A stretch of 64,000 bases of DNA from Clostridia bacterium (GCA_017524445.1 JAFXVP010000045.1:33676-97675), one strand, 5' to 3'; counted from the stretch's first letter, positions 25,977 to 35,573 are shown. Notes: a model not told the origin generated them from the letters alone. Program-made: numbers and translations.

Positions 25977-27212
25977 ATGAAAATACAACGGGAATTTCCG
26001 AAATGCACGATTACGGCAAAGGGCACGCGCTGGGTCGATGGCGGACATCCGTGGATCTATGAAGCGGAAGTGATCTCGATCGACGGCGAGCCGGAAAACG
26101 GCGCGCTCGTCGACGCGGTATCCGAGAAGGGTAAGTATCTCGGCACCGGCTTTTTAAGCAAAAACTCCAAGATCCGCATCCGGCTCGTCTCGCGCAACGC
26201 GAACGACAGGTTCGACGAGGCGTTCTGGAAGCGCCGCATCCGCTACGCGTGGGACTATCGCAAAGCGGTCATGGGCGAGGACGTCTCCTGCTGCCGCGTG
26301 ATCTTCGGTGAGGCGGACGCGTTTCCGGGACTGACCGCCGACCGGTTCGGCGACATCCTCGTGACGCAGACGCTTTCGATCGGGATCGAACGCATCAAGC
26401 ATATCCTGTTCCCGCTGCTTGTCGAAGTGCTGAACGAGGACGGCGCGGGGATAAAAGGCGTCTACGAGCGAAACGACGTCGCGATCCGTTCGCTCGAGGG
26501 CATGGAGCAGGGAAAGGGTTGGTTCCCGATTCCCGGGCTTCAGACGCCGGGCAGTGCCGTCACGACGATCGTCGAAAACGGCATCGAATACCTTGTCGAC
26601 GTGGAGAACGGGCAGAAGACAGGCTTCTTCCTCGATCAAAAGTACAACCGCCTTGCCGTCCGGCGCATCGCGAAGGATCGCAAGGTGCTCGACTGCTTTA
26701 CGCATACCGGCTCGTTTGCGCTGAACGCGGCGATGGGCGGCGCGGCGCACGTGACGGCGGTCGATATCTCCGAAACCGCGATCGGAATGGCAAGGGCAAA
26801 TGCCGAACGCAATGGTCTTTCAGACCGTATGGACTTTGTGACCGCGGATGTGTTCGACCTGCTGACACAGATGCTTGAAGCAGGCAAAAAACCATACGAT
26901 CTGATCATCCTCGATCCGCCCGCGTTCACCAAATCGCGCAAGACGGTGAACAGCGCCGAGCGCGGCTACCGCGAGATCAATTCCGCGGCGCTGAAGCTTC
27001 TTTCGCCCGGCGGCTACCTTGCGACGGCGTCGTGCAGTCATTTCATGCCGACCGAGCTTTTCGAGCGCATGCTTGAACGCGCGGCGTTTGACGCTGGCGT
27101 TCAGCTTAGGCAGATCGAGCAGCGGCAGCAGGCGCCGGACCATCCGATCCTCTGGAACGTGCCGGAAACGGATTATCTGAAGTTCTATCTGTTCCAGGTC
27201 GTCCGCAACTGA
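25977..27212 (+). CDS. rlmI: Class I rRNA methyltransferase, RlmI-like (m5C)
   Basis: A 411-aa protein of the COG1092 family, which includes RlmI (23S rRNA m5C1962). An N-terminal PUA-like domain (GHPWIYEAEV) precedes the Rossmann methyltransferase domain. SAM-binding motif I is KVLDCFTHTGSFALNAA, motif IV is LIILDPPAFTKSRK, and the catalytic Cys region is ATASCSHFM. It is separated from its neighbours by a terminator and its own promoter. The exact target nucleotide is inferred from the family. Confidence 0.87.
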   Translation: MKIQREFPKCTITAKGTRWVDGGHPWIYEAEVISIDGEPENGALVDAVSEKGKYLGTGFLSKNSKIRIRLVSRNANDRFDEAFWKRRIRYAWDYRKAVMGEDVSCCRVIFGEADAFPGLTADRFGDILVTQTLSIGIERIKHILFPLLVEVLNEDGAGIKGVYERNDVAIRSLEGMEQGKGWFPIPGLQTPGSAVTTIVENGIEYLVDVENGQKTGFFLDQKYNRLAVRRIAKDRKVLDCFTHTGSFALNAAMGGAAHVTAVDISETAIGMARANAERNGLSDRMDFVTADVFDLLTQMLEAGKKPYDLIILDPPAFTKSRKTVNSAERGYREINSAALKLLSPGGYLATASCSHFMPTELFERMLERAAFDAGVQLRQIEQRQQAPDHPILWNVPETDYLKFYLFQVVRN

Positions 27213-27256
27213 CCGGCACGAAACACGGCGTATTTCTACAAATTATACGGGATCTG

Positions 27257-27285
27257 TTGAAATACCTATATGCGCATGGTATGAT
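27257..27285 (+). promoter_or_regulatory. Promoter of glycosyltransferase gene
   Basis: TTGAAA-N17-TATGAT with extended TGg, followed by an AAGGAGG ribosome binding site and the ATG at 27309. Confidence 0.75.
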
Positions 27286-27308
27286 GAAACAAAAAGGAGG
27301 ATCGCGAG

Positions 27309-28469
27309 ATGATCATCGGTGAATTCAGCGAAAGCTACCCGCCGCACATCGACGGTGTCGGCATGGTAGTGCGCTCCTACTGCGAGGAATTGTCGAAGGC
27401 GGGGCATACGAGCTATTATATCGCGCCGAGAAACGCCGGCAGAGAGTATGAGAACGCCGCGCCGGAAACATTTCCGGTCATAAAATACGCGAGCGTCCCG
27501 ATCCCGAACGAGGCGTACAGCGTCGGACTTTCCGCATTCGATCTTTCATTTCAGCTCGACCTCAATCACATCCCGTTCGATATCGTGCACGCGCATACGC
27601 CGTTCGTCTCCGCGCTCGAAGCGACGCGCATCGCGCGCGAACGCCATATCCCGCTCGTCGCGACGCTGCATTCCAAGTATTACGACGATATCCTGATGAA
27701 AACGCACAGCGAGGTGATCGCAAAGGCAGTGGTGCAGCGCGTCGTGCAGTTTTTCAACAAGTGCGACGAGGTCTGGACGGTCAACGAGGCAACGGCGGAC
27801 GTGCTCCGCGGATACGGATTCGAAAAAGAGATCGTTGTCATGCCGAACGGCACGAACCTCTGGTATCCGACGTATGAGGACGCGAAGAAGGCGGAGCTGC
27901 GGTTCGATCTCGGAACAGGTCCCGTCTTCCTGTTCGTCGGACAGCAGAATTTCAAGAAAAACACCGACAGCATTCTTCGTGCAGCCGCCATCTATAAAAA
28001 GAACAGGGGATCGGACTTCCGCTTCGTCTTCGCGGGGCAAGGCCCGGATGCCGAGCAGATGCACCGGATGTCGGAGGAGCTCGGCCTTTCGGATGTTGCC
28101 GTCTTCACCGGACACATCGCGGACCGCGAGATCCTGAAAGGGCTTTACGCGCGCGCGAGTCTTTTCGTGTTCCCGTCGTTGTACGACAACGCGCCGATGG
28201 TTGTGCGCGAAGCAGCGGCGGCAGGCACGCCGAGCATTCTCATCCGCGGATCCTGCGCGGCGGACGGCGTAACAGACGGCGAGAACGGCTTTCTTTGCAA
28301 TAACACGCCGGAGGAGATCGCCGCCTGCATGGAACGGGCTTTACGCACCGCAAAGACGGTCGGAGAAAAAGCAAGGCAAACGATCCCGATCCCGTGGAAA
28401 GGGATCGCAAAGCAGGTCGCGGACCGATACGCCGCGCTGATCGACCGCAAAAAACACGAAAAAAGATAG
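27309..28469 (+). CDS. Family 4 glycosyltransferase
   Basis: A 386-aa GT-B glycosyltransferase. The N-terminus MIIGEFSESYPPHIDGVGMV is typical of GT4 enzymes acting on diacylglycerol or related lipids. HAHTPFVSALEA lies in the acceptor domain; FLFVGQQNFKKN and SLYDNAPMVVREAAAAGTP mark the nucleotide-sugar domain. It is distinct in sequence from the GT4 at 20944 and monocistronic, with a terminator downstream. The acceptor is not determinable. Confidence 0.87.
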   Translation: MIIGEFSESYPPHIDGVGMVVRSYCEELSKAGHTSYYIAPRNAGREYENAAPETFPVIKYASVPIPNEAYSVGLSAFDLSFQLDLNHIPFDIVHAHTPFVSALEATRIARERHIPLVATLHSKYYDDILMKTHSEVIAKAVVQRVVQFFNKCDEVWTVNEATADVLRGYGFEKEIVVMPNGTNLWYPTYEDAKKAELRFDLGTGPVFLFVGQQNFKKNTDSILRAAAIYKKNRGSDFRFVFAGQGPDAEQMHRMSEELGLSDVAVFTGHIADREILKGLYARASLFVFPSLYDNAPMVVREAAAAGTPSILIRGSCAADGVTDGENGFLCNNTPEEIAACMERALRTAKTVGEKARQTIPIPWKGIAKQVADRYAALIDRKKHEKR

Positions 28470-28488
28470 GATCAGCTGATCTGAATGC

Positions 28489-28518
28489 GGGTGGGAAATC
28501 TTTTCCGACCCGTTTTTA
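28489..28518 (+). terminator. Terminator after the GT4 gene
   Basis: CGGGTGGGAAA ... TTTCCGACCCG hairpin followed by TTTTTA. Confidence 0.75.
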
Positions 28519-28529
28519 TGAACAAAGTG

Positions 28530-28558
28530 TAGACAAAAAACGAAAGTTATGTTAATAT
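28530..28558 (+). promoter_or_regulatory. Promoter of DUF523 and two-component operon
   Basis: TAGACA-N17-TAATAT about 29 nt upstream of the DUF523 start. It may drive the whole DUF523-regulator-kinase-protease-mutS2 run. Confidence 0.6.
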
Positions 28559-28586
28559 GTATCTACCTATAGAAAGGTAACATGCA

Positions 28587-29000
28587 ATGATTATCGTCAG
28601 CGCCTGTCTTGCCGGATACCGTTGCAGGTACGACGGCAAAATCGTTCCGGATGAAGAGATCGTCGCCCTGGTAAAAAGCGGCGGTGCGATCCCGGTATGT
28701 CCGGAAATGATGGGCGGACTGCCGTGTCCGCGCGTGCCAGCGGAACGGACAAAGGACGGCTTGCGTGTTGTCACACGTGAGGGAAATGACGTGACCGAAG
28801 CGTTCACGTCGGGCGCTTTTGAAGCGCTTCGCATGGCAAAGCTGTACGGATGTGAAACAGCGATCCTGAAGGCAAAAAGCCCCTCCTGCGGATGCGGACA
28901 GATCTACGACGGGACGTTTTCGGGAACGCTTCGGGAAGGCGACGGCGTCACTGCGGAGCTGTTCAAAGAAAACGGCATAACGGTTCAAGTGAAAGATTGA
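28587..29000 (+). CDS. DUF523 protein (TudS-like thiouracil desulfidase family)
   Basis: A 137-aa member of DUF523, the family that includes the [4Fe-4S] enzyme TudS, which removes sulfur from thiouracil. Conserved features are the start SACLAGYRCRYDG, PVCPEMMGGLPCPR, and KSPSCGCGQIYDGTF. The Cys residues in these blocks are the expected cluster ligands. It is the first gene of a run ending at mutS2, 11 nt before the response regulator. The substrate in this organism is inferred from the family only. Confidence 0.85.
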   Translation: MIIVSACLAGYRCRYDGKIVPDEEIVALVKSGGAIPVCPEMMGGLPCPRVPAERTKDGLRVVTREGNDVTEAFTSGAFEALRMAKLYGCETAILKAKSPSCGCGQIYDGTFSGTLREGDGVTAELFKENGITVQVKD

Positions 29001-29011
29001 CGGAGGTATTC

Positions 29012-29695
29012 ATGGACAACAATACGATCTTGGTCATTGACGACGACAGAAACATTCTGGCGATCATCGAGTTATATCTTAAGAAAGCGGGCTTCTCGGT
29101 CGCGACGTGCACGACCGGCTACGAGGCGATGCAGGCGTTCAGGAACACGAAGCCGACGCTCGTCGTGCTCGACGTTATGCTGCCCGGCAAAGACGGCTGG
29201 ACGATCCTGCACGAGATCCGGCAGGAGAGCGCGACGCCGGTCATCATGCTGACGGCAAAGGGCGACACGGGCGAGCGCGTGCGCGGGCTGGAGCTCGGCG
29301 CGGACGACTATATCGCAAAGCCGTTCGATTCCAACGAGCTCGTCGCGCGCATCAAGGCGGTACTTCGCCGCTTCGCGCCCGCGGCGGAGAGCGAACGCAC
29401 GATCGTGCTGCCTGATCTCACCATTTCCCTCGAGAACTATTCGGTCACGCTGGACGGCGAAACGCTCGAAATGCCGCCTAAGGAGATCGAACTTCTGTAT
29501 TTCCTCGCGTCGCATTCCGGACGTGTGTTCACACGCGAGCAGCTCCTCGAACAGGTCTGGGGATTCGATTTCTTCGGCGATTCCCGCACGGTTGACGTCC
29601 ACGTAAAGCGCATCCGCGAAAAGCTCGGCGAGCGTGAAAGCTGGCAGCTTCGCACGGTCTGGGGCGTAGGGTATAAGTTCGACGTCCGCAGTTAA
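29012..29695 (+). CDS. OmpR/PhoB-family response regulator
   Basis: A 227-aa two-component regulator from the ATG after CGGAGG. The receiver domain has the acidic pair VIDDD, the phospho-acceptor Asp in VVLDVMLPGKDG, Thr in MLTAKG and Lys in YIAKPFD. The C-terminal winged helix includes TREQLLEQVWGFDFFGD and VDVHVKRIREKLG. The paired kinase starts 8 nt downstream. Targets are unknown. Confidence 0.93.
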   Translation: MDNNTILVIDDDRNILAIIELYLKKAGFSVATCTTGYEAMQAFRNTKPTLVVLDVMLPGKDGWTILHEIRQESATPVIMLTAKGDTGERVRGLELGADDYIAKPFDSNELVARIKAVLRRFAPAAESERTIVLPDLTISLENYSVTLDGETLEMPPKEIELLYFLASHSGRVFTREQLLEQVWGFDFFGDSRTVDVHVKRIREKLGERESWQLRTVWGVGYKFDVRS

Positions 29696-29703
29696 CAGGG
29701 TTC

Positions 29704-31161
29704 ATGCGCAGGAATCGGTTCCGCAGCATCTTTTCCCGCATGATGTTCATGCAGTGCGCGACCGTGGCGGCAGCGGTGCTGCTGGTCGGCGTCGTGCTGG
29801 CGATCATCGTATATGCGGGAAGGATCGGGGAGTACGGAACACAGTTGAATCGTTACGCGCAAAACGCGCGCGCCGTGATCGCTTCGGACGCGGGAAATGG
29901 CGAGACTCGTCTTAAAAACCTCGCCGCCGACAACGATCTTTTGATCGAGCGCGTCGTGGAGCATGACGAAGTCAGCGCGATCTATTCCGACAGCCGCTGG
30001 GAAGCGTACGCAAAGCAGTCGCTTTCGGAAACAGATTACAGCGGCGTTTCGGAGAACGCTTCTCCGGTCGGCGCAACGACGCGGCGGTACTATCAAAACG
30101 CGGGCTTTCCCATTCTGACCGTGTATTGCACAATCGGGAACGACCTGAAAAGCGGCGTGCTTCTCGTCAGCGGCGATCTCTCTCCGATGCGTTCCGCGCT
30201 CGGCAGCATGATCCTTTGGACCGTTCTCGTCAGCGCCTTCGTGCTCATCGGCTCCGGCGTCGTTTCTTACTATACCGCCTATCGCGTCATCAACCCCTTC
30301 GTTGAAATAAATCACGCCGTGCTGTGCTATTCGCGCGGGGATTTCTCGACGCGCATTCCCGTCGAAGGCAAGGATGAAGCGGCGCAGCTCGGCAAAAGCT
30401 TAAACGAGATGGCGGAGCAGCTTCGCGGCCTCGAGGACACGCGAAGAAGCTTTGTCGCAAACGTCAGTCACGAGCTCAGAAGCCCGCTGACGTCCATGAA
30501 GGGCTTTCTCGAGGCGATGCAGGACGGCACGATCCCGCCGGAAAACTATCCGGAATACATCGAGATCGTTCTCGATGAAACGCGCCGCATGGTCACGCTG
30601 GTCAACGACCTCCTCGATCTTGCCCGCATCGAATCCGGCACGATCCAGCTGAACTTCGAGGTGTTCGACGTCAACGAACTGATCCGGCGCACGCTTCTGA
30701 CGTTCGAGGCGCGGCTCATCGAAAACGAAATGGAGATGGAGGTGCACTTCGCGCAGGAGCAATGCATGGTCTATGCGGATCCGACGCAGATCGGGCAGGT
30801 GCTTCGGAACCTCATCGACAACGCGATCAAGTATTCGCCGAAAGGGCGTTCGCTGTCCGTCTCGACCTATTCGATGCGAAAGATCGTCTACGTCACGGTG
30901 CGCGACACCGGCATCGGCATCCCGCAGGAGGATGTGCCGCACGTGTTCGATCGCTTCTATAAGGTCGAAAAGGCGCACACGCCCACCCCGCAGATGGGAT
31001 CGGGCCTCGGCCTTTCGATCGTCAAGCGCATCATCGAAAGCCACGGACAGTCCATCACCGTGCGCAGCGCCAGAGGGCGCGGCACGCAGTTCACCTTTAC
31101 ACTGGAGCGCGCAAGCGCAGTGAAACGAGTACCCGACGGAGGTAAACACAATGTCTCATAA
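29704..31161 (+). CDS. Sensor histidine kinase
   Basis: A 485-aa membrane kinase. Transmembrane segments at about residues 13-36 and 166-190 flank an extracellular sensor domain. A HAMP domain follows, then the H-box NVSHELRSPLTSM, N-box NLIDNAIKYSPKG, and G-boxes DTGIGIPQEDV and GSGLGLSIVKRI. It is co-transcribed with the regulator upstream and overlaps the HtrA gene by 11 nt. The pairing with an HtrA-type protease suggests envelope-stress sensing. Confidence 0.92.
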   Translation: MRRNRFRSIFSRMMFMQCATVAAAVLLVGVVLAIIVYAGRIGEYGTQLNRYAQNARAVIASDAGNGETRLKNLAADNDLLIERVVEHDEVSAIYSDSRWEAYAKQSLSETDYSGVSENASPVGATTRRYYQNAGFPILTVYCTIGNDLKSGVLLVSGDLSPMRSALGSMILWTVLVSAFVLIGSGVVSYYTAYRVINPFVEINHAVLCYSRGDFSTRIPVEGKDEAAQLGKSLNEMAEQLRGLEDTRRSFVANVSHELRSPLTSMKGFLEAMQDGTIPPENYPEYIEIVLDETRRMVTLVNDLLDLARIESGTIQLNFEVFDVNELIRRTLLTFEARLIENEMEMEVHFAQEQCMVYADPTQIGQVLRNLIDNAIKYSPKGRSLSVSTYSMRKIVYVTVRDTGIGIPQEDVPHVFDRFYKVEKAHTPTPQMGSGLGLSIVKRIIESHGQSITVRSARGRGTQFTFTLERASAVKRVPDGGKHNVS

Positions 31162-32425
31162 ATTCTATCCGTATCCGACCGACTACAAAAATACGACCTC
31201 TTTGCGCCGTGCGCACCGCACAGGCAACACCTTTGTGATCATTCTGTGCGTCATCATCGCGTTGCTGCTCGGCGTGGGAACCTTCTTTGCCCTGACGAAC
31301 AACGGACAGGGCTGGGATCGGTTCACCGATTTCGTTATGAGCGGTACGTATCCCGATCAGCAGACACAGAGTACGTCGCCCGCCGCGGAACAGCAGCCCG
31401 CGACAAAGACGCCGACCGCACAGCCCGCGGCCGATCCGGACGTTGAGCCGTATCTTGCGCAGCCGTTCGATCCGACGACGCTTACGAGCATTCCGGACGT
31501 GGTCGACGCGGTATCGCCCGGCGTCGTCGGTATTCTGAATTACCAGAATAAGATCGGCAAAGCCGAACCGACCCTTGCGGGAAGCGGCTCCGGCTTCATC
31601 TATACCGAGAACGGCTACGTCATTACGAACCAGCACGTCGTCGAAGGCGCGGCCGCGCTCAAGGTTTCCATGTCGAACGGCGAAACGGTTGACGCAGTGC
31701 TCGTCGGCTCGGACGTGCAGACGGACGTCGCCGTGCTGAAAATCGAGGCGGAAGGGCTGAACGCGCTTCCGATCGGAGACTCCGCTTCGGCGCGCGTCGG
31801 TGAATTCGTGCTTGCGATCGGCGATCCGATCAGCGCGGAAGAGCTCTCCGGCTCCGTCACGTTCGGCATCGTCTCCGCACTTTCGCGCGAGATCAACATC
31901 GAGGGCTTCGTCAACGAATACCTGCAGACAGACGCGGCGGTCAACCCGGGCAACAGCGGCGGTCCGCTTATCAACATGCGCGGCGAAGTCATCGGCGTGA
32001 CGAGCGCGAAGTACACCTCCGCGGGCCTCGACGAGTACGGACAGAGCATCTCCTCCGAGGGCATCGGCTTTGCGCTGCCGATCAACAACGTCATGGAGAT
32101 CGTGCAGTCGATCATCAAGGAAGGCTCCAAGGTCCGCCCGGGTATCGGCGTGACCATCGTTACCTATCTCGAGGCGACCGAGACCGTCAAAATCCCCGGC
32201 GTGTATATCTACAGCCTGACCGAGGGCGGTCCTGCGGAAGCGGCGGGCGTCAAGGTCGGTGACCGTCTCGTCGCGCTGAACGGAATCGAGCTTACACAGG
32301 ATGAATTCGTCGAAGCGATCCGCGCGACATGCGTCGGTGATCAGGTCGTTCTGACGGTCGAGCGCAACGGCGTCACTCAGGATATCACCGTCGTCATCGG
32401 CGACATGAATCAGATGCATAAATGA
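31151..32425 (+). CDS. htrA: HtrA/DegP-like trypsin-fold serine protease with PDZ domain
   Basis: A 424-aa membrane-anchored quality-control protease. A cytoplasmic N-terminal tail precedes a transmembrane segment at about 25-48, then a Pro/Thr/Gln-rich linker. The trypsin domain has His in ITNQHVVEGA, Asp in QTDVAVLKI and Ser in NPGNSGGPLIN. A single PDZ domain follows (PGVYIYSLTEGGPAEAAGVK). A GGAGG ribosome binding site lies inside the end of the kinase gene. The stop overlaps the mutS2 ATG by 4 nt. Confidence 0.92.
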   Translation: MSHKFYPYPTDYKNTTSLRRAHRTGNTFVIILCVIIALLLGVGTFFALTNNGQGWDRFTDFVMSGTYPDQQTQSTSPAAEQQPATKTPTAQPAADPDVEPYLAQPFDPTTLTSIPDVVDAVSPGVVGILNYQNKIGKAEPTLAGSGSGFIYTENGYVITNQHVVEGAAALKVSMSNGETVDAVLVGSDVQTDVAVLKIEAEGLNALPIGDSASARVGEFVLAIGDPISAEELSGSVTFGIVSALSREINIEGFVNEYLQTDAAVNPGNSGGPLINMRGEVIGVTSAKYTSAGLDEYGQSISSEGIGFALPINNVMEIVQSIIKEGSKVRPGIGVTIVTYLEATETVKIPGVYIYSLTEGGPAEAAGVKVGDRLVALNGIELTQDEFVEAIRATCVGDQVVLTVERNGVTQDITVVIGDMNQMHK

Positions 32426-34776
32426 ACGAACGAGCATTAAGAAGTCTGGAATTTGACAAGATCCGCGCCCAATGTGCGACCCATACGGCGTCCGACATCG
32501 GGCGCGAATTCGTTGCGGCGCTGCATCCGACCGACGACCTTGAGCGCGCGGAACTTCTGCTGCGCGAAACGTGGGAAGCGGACGCGGTCTGCCGCCGCAT
32601 CGGAGGCTCTCCGGTCGACACGTTCCCGGACGCGCGAAATACGTTAAGCCGCGTGAAGGCGTCCTACGCGCTTTCTCCCGCGGAGCTATTGAACCTTGCC
32701 GCGTGCCTGAAAGCCAGCCGCAGAGCGCGGGAACGTCTGCTTGCGGGCGAAAACGAAGCGACGCTGCACCGGCTTGCCAACCCGCTTTCCTCACACGCCG
32801 AGATCGAAAGCGAGGTCGCGCGCTGCATCCTGACGGAGGACGAGATCGCGGACAACGCGTCCCCGGAACTGAACCGCATCCGCAGACAGATGCGTATCAC
32901 CTTGGAGCGCGTCAAGGAAAAACTCAACAGCTTTATCAAAAGCCCGACTTACCAAAAATATTTGCAGGAACCGATCGTCACGGTTCGCAACGGACGCTAC
33001 GCGATCCCCGTGAAAGCGGAGCACCGCGCGCAGATCGGCGGCCTCATCCACGACCAGAGCGGCAGCGGACAGACGGTCTTTATCGAACCGACCGCGGTGG
33101 TAGAGCTCGGCAACGCCTATAAGCAATTGCAGGCGGAGGAGAAGCGCGAGATCGAGCGCATCCTTGCGGGACTGACCGCGCTGATCGCGCCGTATGCGGA
33201 CGAGCTGTACCAGAGCCTGATGCTTTTGGGCAATCTCGACTGCATCTTTGCCCGCGCGATCCTTGCGCGCGACATGCGCGCGTACTGCCCGAAGCTGAAT
33301 CAAAGCGGGATCATTCATATCAAAAACGGCAGACATCCGCTGATCGACAAAAACGTCGTTGTGCCGATCTCCGTGTGGATCGGCGACGGCTACGACACGC
33401 TGATCGTGACCGGTCCGAACACGGGCGGCAAAACGGTCACGCTTAAAACCGTCGGCCTCTTTACGATCATGGCTTCGAGCGGCATGTTTATTCCCGCCGA
33501 CGAGTCAAGCGAGATCGCGGTCTTCCGCGAAGTCTTCGCGGACATCGGCGACGAGCAGTCGATCGAGCAGTCGCTGTCCACGTTCTCCGCGCATATGACG
33601 AACATCGTCGGCATCCTGAAAGACGCCGGAAGCGATACGCTTGTGCTGTTGGACGAGCTTGGCGCGGGTACGGACCCGAACGAGGGCGCGGCGCTTGCGC
33701 AGGCGATCCTGATGTTTCTGCAGCAAGCCGGTGCAACGACGTTTGCGACCACGCATTACAGCGAGATCAAGGCGTTTGCGCTGACGCACGAGGGCATGCA
33801 GAACGCGTCGATGGAATTCGACGTCGATAAGCTCTGCCCGACCTACAGGCTCTATATCGGCATCCCCGGCAAGTCCAACGCGTTTGAGATCAGCCGCAGA
33901 TTGGGCCTCGACGACGCGATCATCGAGCAGGCAAGGGAATACCTGAAGCGCGAGGACGTCGCGTTCGAGGACGTGCTTTCCGGCGCGGAGACGCAGCGGA
34001 AGCTTGCCGAACAGCAGGCAAACGAGCTCACCGAGGAGCTTTCCCGCGTGAAAGCGGAGCGCGAAGCGCTGGAAACCGAGCGCAAAAAGATGCGCGACGA
34101 CCGCGCCGCGATCCGTGAAAAGGCGAGGGAGGAGGCACGTTCCGTCGTCGCCGCCGCCAAACATGAGATGGACGCGCTGATCAGCGAGCTCCGGCAGGTC
34201 AAAAACATCGACACGCGCGCGCTCGACCGCGCGATCCAGACCGCGCGCGATAAGATGCGAGACGTACAAAATCGCCTTTCGGACAATCCGGAACCCGACG
34301 CGGCGGAGGGCGAGATCCCGTCGTCCGTCGTCCGCGGACAGACCGTGCGCGTGGTAAGCTTAAACAGCAACGCAACGGTGATCAAGCCGCAGGACGGCAA
34401 GGGACAGGTGCAGGTGCAGGCGGGACCGATCAAGGTCTTCGTGCCGCTAAGTGATCTTCGCCTTGTCACAAAAAAACAGGAGCAGCCGCGCGCCGTTACG
34501 CGTCCGCGCGAGATCATGACCGACATCAAGACCGTGAAGTATGAGCTCGACCTCAGAGGATACCTTGTCGACGACGCGATCCTTGAGATCGACGCATTCA
34601 TCGACGACTGCGTGCGCACCGGCAGGACTGAGTTCAACATCATCCACGGCAAGGGCACCGGCGCGCTGCGCGCGGGCGTACAGAACTACCTCAAGACCCA
34701 TCCGCGGGTCAAGAGCTTCCGCATCGGTGCGTACGGCGAGGGCGACGCGGGCGTGACGGTCGTGACACTGAAATGA
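32422..34776 (+). CDS. mutS2: MutS2 (Smr-domain ATPase/endonuclease)
   Basis: A 784-aa protein of usual length. It has MutS-like core and lever domains, a Walker A TGPNTGGKT, a signature region with DELGAGTDPNEGAAL, and THYSEIKAFA. A long coiled-coil insertion rich in Glu and Lys follows, then a KOW-like region and a C-terminal Smr domain with LDLRGYLVDDAI and HGKGTGALRAGV. MutS2 counters homologous recombination and rescues collided ribosomes in Bacillus. It is translationally coupled to htrA. Confidence 0.95.
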   Translation: MNERALRSLEFDKIRAQCATHTASDIGREFVAALHPTDDLERAELLLRETWEADAVCRRIGGSPVDTFPDARNTLSRVKASYALSPAELLNLAACLKASRRARERLLAGENEATLHRLANPLSSHAEIESEVARCILTEDEIADNASPELNRIRRQMRITLERVKEKLNSFIKSPTYQKYLQEPIVTVRNGRYAIPVKAEHRAQIGGLIHDQSGSGQTVFIEPTAVVELGNAYKQLQAEEKREIERILAGLTALIAPYADELYQSLMLLGNLDCIFARAILARDMRAYCPKLNQSGIIHIKNGRHPLIDKNVVVPISVWIGDGYDTLIVTGPNTGGKTVTLKTVGLFTIMASSGMFIPADESSEIAVFREVFADIGDEQSIEQSLSTFSAHMTNIVGILKDAGSDTLVLLDELGAGTDPNEGAALAQAILMFLQQAGATTFATTHYSEIKAFALTHEGMQNASMEFDVDKLCPTYRLYIGIPGKSNAFEISRRLGLDDAIIEQAREYLKREDVAFEDVLSGAETQRKLAEQQANELTEELSRVKAEREALETERKKMRDDRAAIREKAREEARSVVAAAKHEMDALISELRQVKNIDTRALDRAIQTARDKMRDVQNRLSDNPEPDAAEGEIPSSVVRGQTVRVVSLNSNATVIKPQDGKGQVQVQAGPIKVFVPLSDLRLVTKKQEQPRAVTRPREIMTDIKTVKYELDLRGYLVDDAILEIDAFIDDCVRTGRTEFNIIHGKGTGALRAGVQNYLKTHPRVKSFRIGAYGEGDAGVTVVTLK

Positions 34777-34784
34777 TGCGGGCA

Positions 34785-34813
34785 TTGACGGATCACGCCG
34801 AACGGTGTACCAT
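34785..34813 (+). promoter_or_regulatory. Promoter after mutS2
   Basis: TTGACG-N17-TACCAT in the short gap between mutS2 and the next gene. Confidence 0.5.
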
Positions 34814-34833
34814 AGGGTACGGAGGACTGGCTT

Positions 34834-35424
34834 ATGAAACGTAAGATCTTTTTCATCATACTCGCGCTTTTGTGCGTCGCGGGCGCAGTCGTGCTCGTCG
34901 TGGTCGGGATCAGGGCAACGTCGCATCCCGCCGTCATTCCGGGTCTCGAATCACTCGGCGAGGTCACACTGGAGGCGTACGAAGCGCGGCGCGGCGAAAG
35001 CACGGAGGACGAGCCGTACACGATCTATTACCGCTATATCGACCCGAAATACGGCGAGATCGTCTTTGCCAACGCCGTCAGCGACGAGGATTATTATTCC
35101 TTCCTGTACGATCGCATGCGCGCGGACGACGCGCAGGAAGGCGAGGTGCCGGAGGAGACCGACGAGATCACAAAGCCCACGACGATCAAGCGCTACGTCT
35201 ACGTCTATCCCGCGGACGGGCATTACGAAGCAGTGTTCGAGGATCGGTACATGGGCCTCACCGACGTATCCGATCTCATCGACCCGTCGCCGAAGGTCTC
35301 CGCAACGTATTACTATATCGTCGCGGGCATACTGTTGCTTGCGGGCGCGTATCTGCTGTTCCTCGCGTTTACGGGCGAGCGTACCCCGGAACGCGCGTCC
35401 CGCTCGGCACAAAACAGACGGTAA
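34834..35424 (+). CDS. Two-transmembrane protein of unknown function
   Basis: A 196-aa protein with a hydrophobic N-terminal helix at about 4-27 and a second at about 157-178 near the C-terminus. The acidic middle domain is presumably extracytoplasmic. The short Arg-rich tail (RTPERASRSAQNRR) would be cytoplasmic. No family was recognised. A GGAGG ribosome binding site is present. It is flanked by its own weak promoter and a strong terminator. Confidence 0.7.
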   Translation: MKRKIFFIILALLCVAGAVVLVVVGIRATSHPAVIPGLESLGEVTLEAYEARRGESTEDEPYTIYYRYIDPKYGEIVFANAVSDEDYYSFLYDRMRADDAQEGEVPEETDEITKPTTIKRYVYVYPADGHYEAVFEDRYMGLTDVSDLIDPSPKVSATYYYIVAGILLLAGAYLLFLAFTGERTPERASRSAQNRR

Positions 35425-35442
35425 CGAACCCAAAACAAAAAT

Positions 35443-35467
35443 CTGCCGAGTGATCGGCAGTTTTTTT
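35443..35467 (+). terminator. Terminator after the two-TM gene
   Basis: Perfect CTGCCGA / TCGGCAG stem with a GTGA loop and seven T. Confidence 0.9.
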
Positions 35468-35476
35468 ACGTTTCAG

Positions 35477-35573
35477 GTTATGCGTTCGCGATCAGCAGCA
35501 CCGCTGCAGTACATCTGTAGGGGAGGCCGACCCCGGCCTTCCGTGTGTTATGCGTTCGCGATCAGCAACACCG
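35477..35573. repeat. Duplicated vanZ 3' end flanking a GTAGGGG palindrome
   Basis: A 27-bp direct repeat (35477-35503 and 35547-35573, one mismatch) repeats the last codons of vanZ 70 bp apart. Between the copies lies a 27-bp palindrome (35517-35543) with arms GGCCG/CGGCC inside GTAGGGG...TTCCG. The distal copy is outside the reading frame and carries extra changes just beyond the repeat. This looks like insertion of a small palindromic element with target duplication. Confidence 0.75.

Noticed and set aside
31097..32794. 565-aa minus-strand frame opposite htrA
   Set aside because: Antisense to htrA and mutS2, which have clear catalytic motifs.
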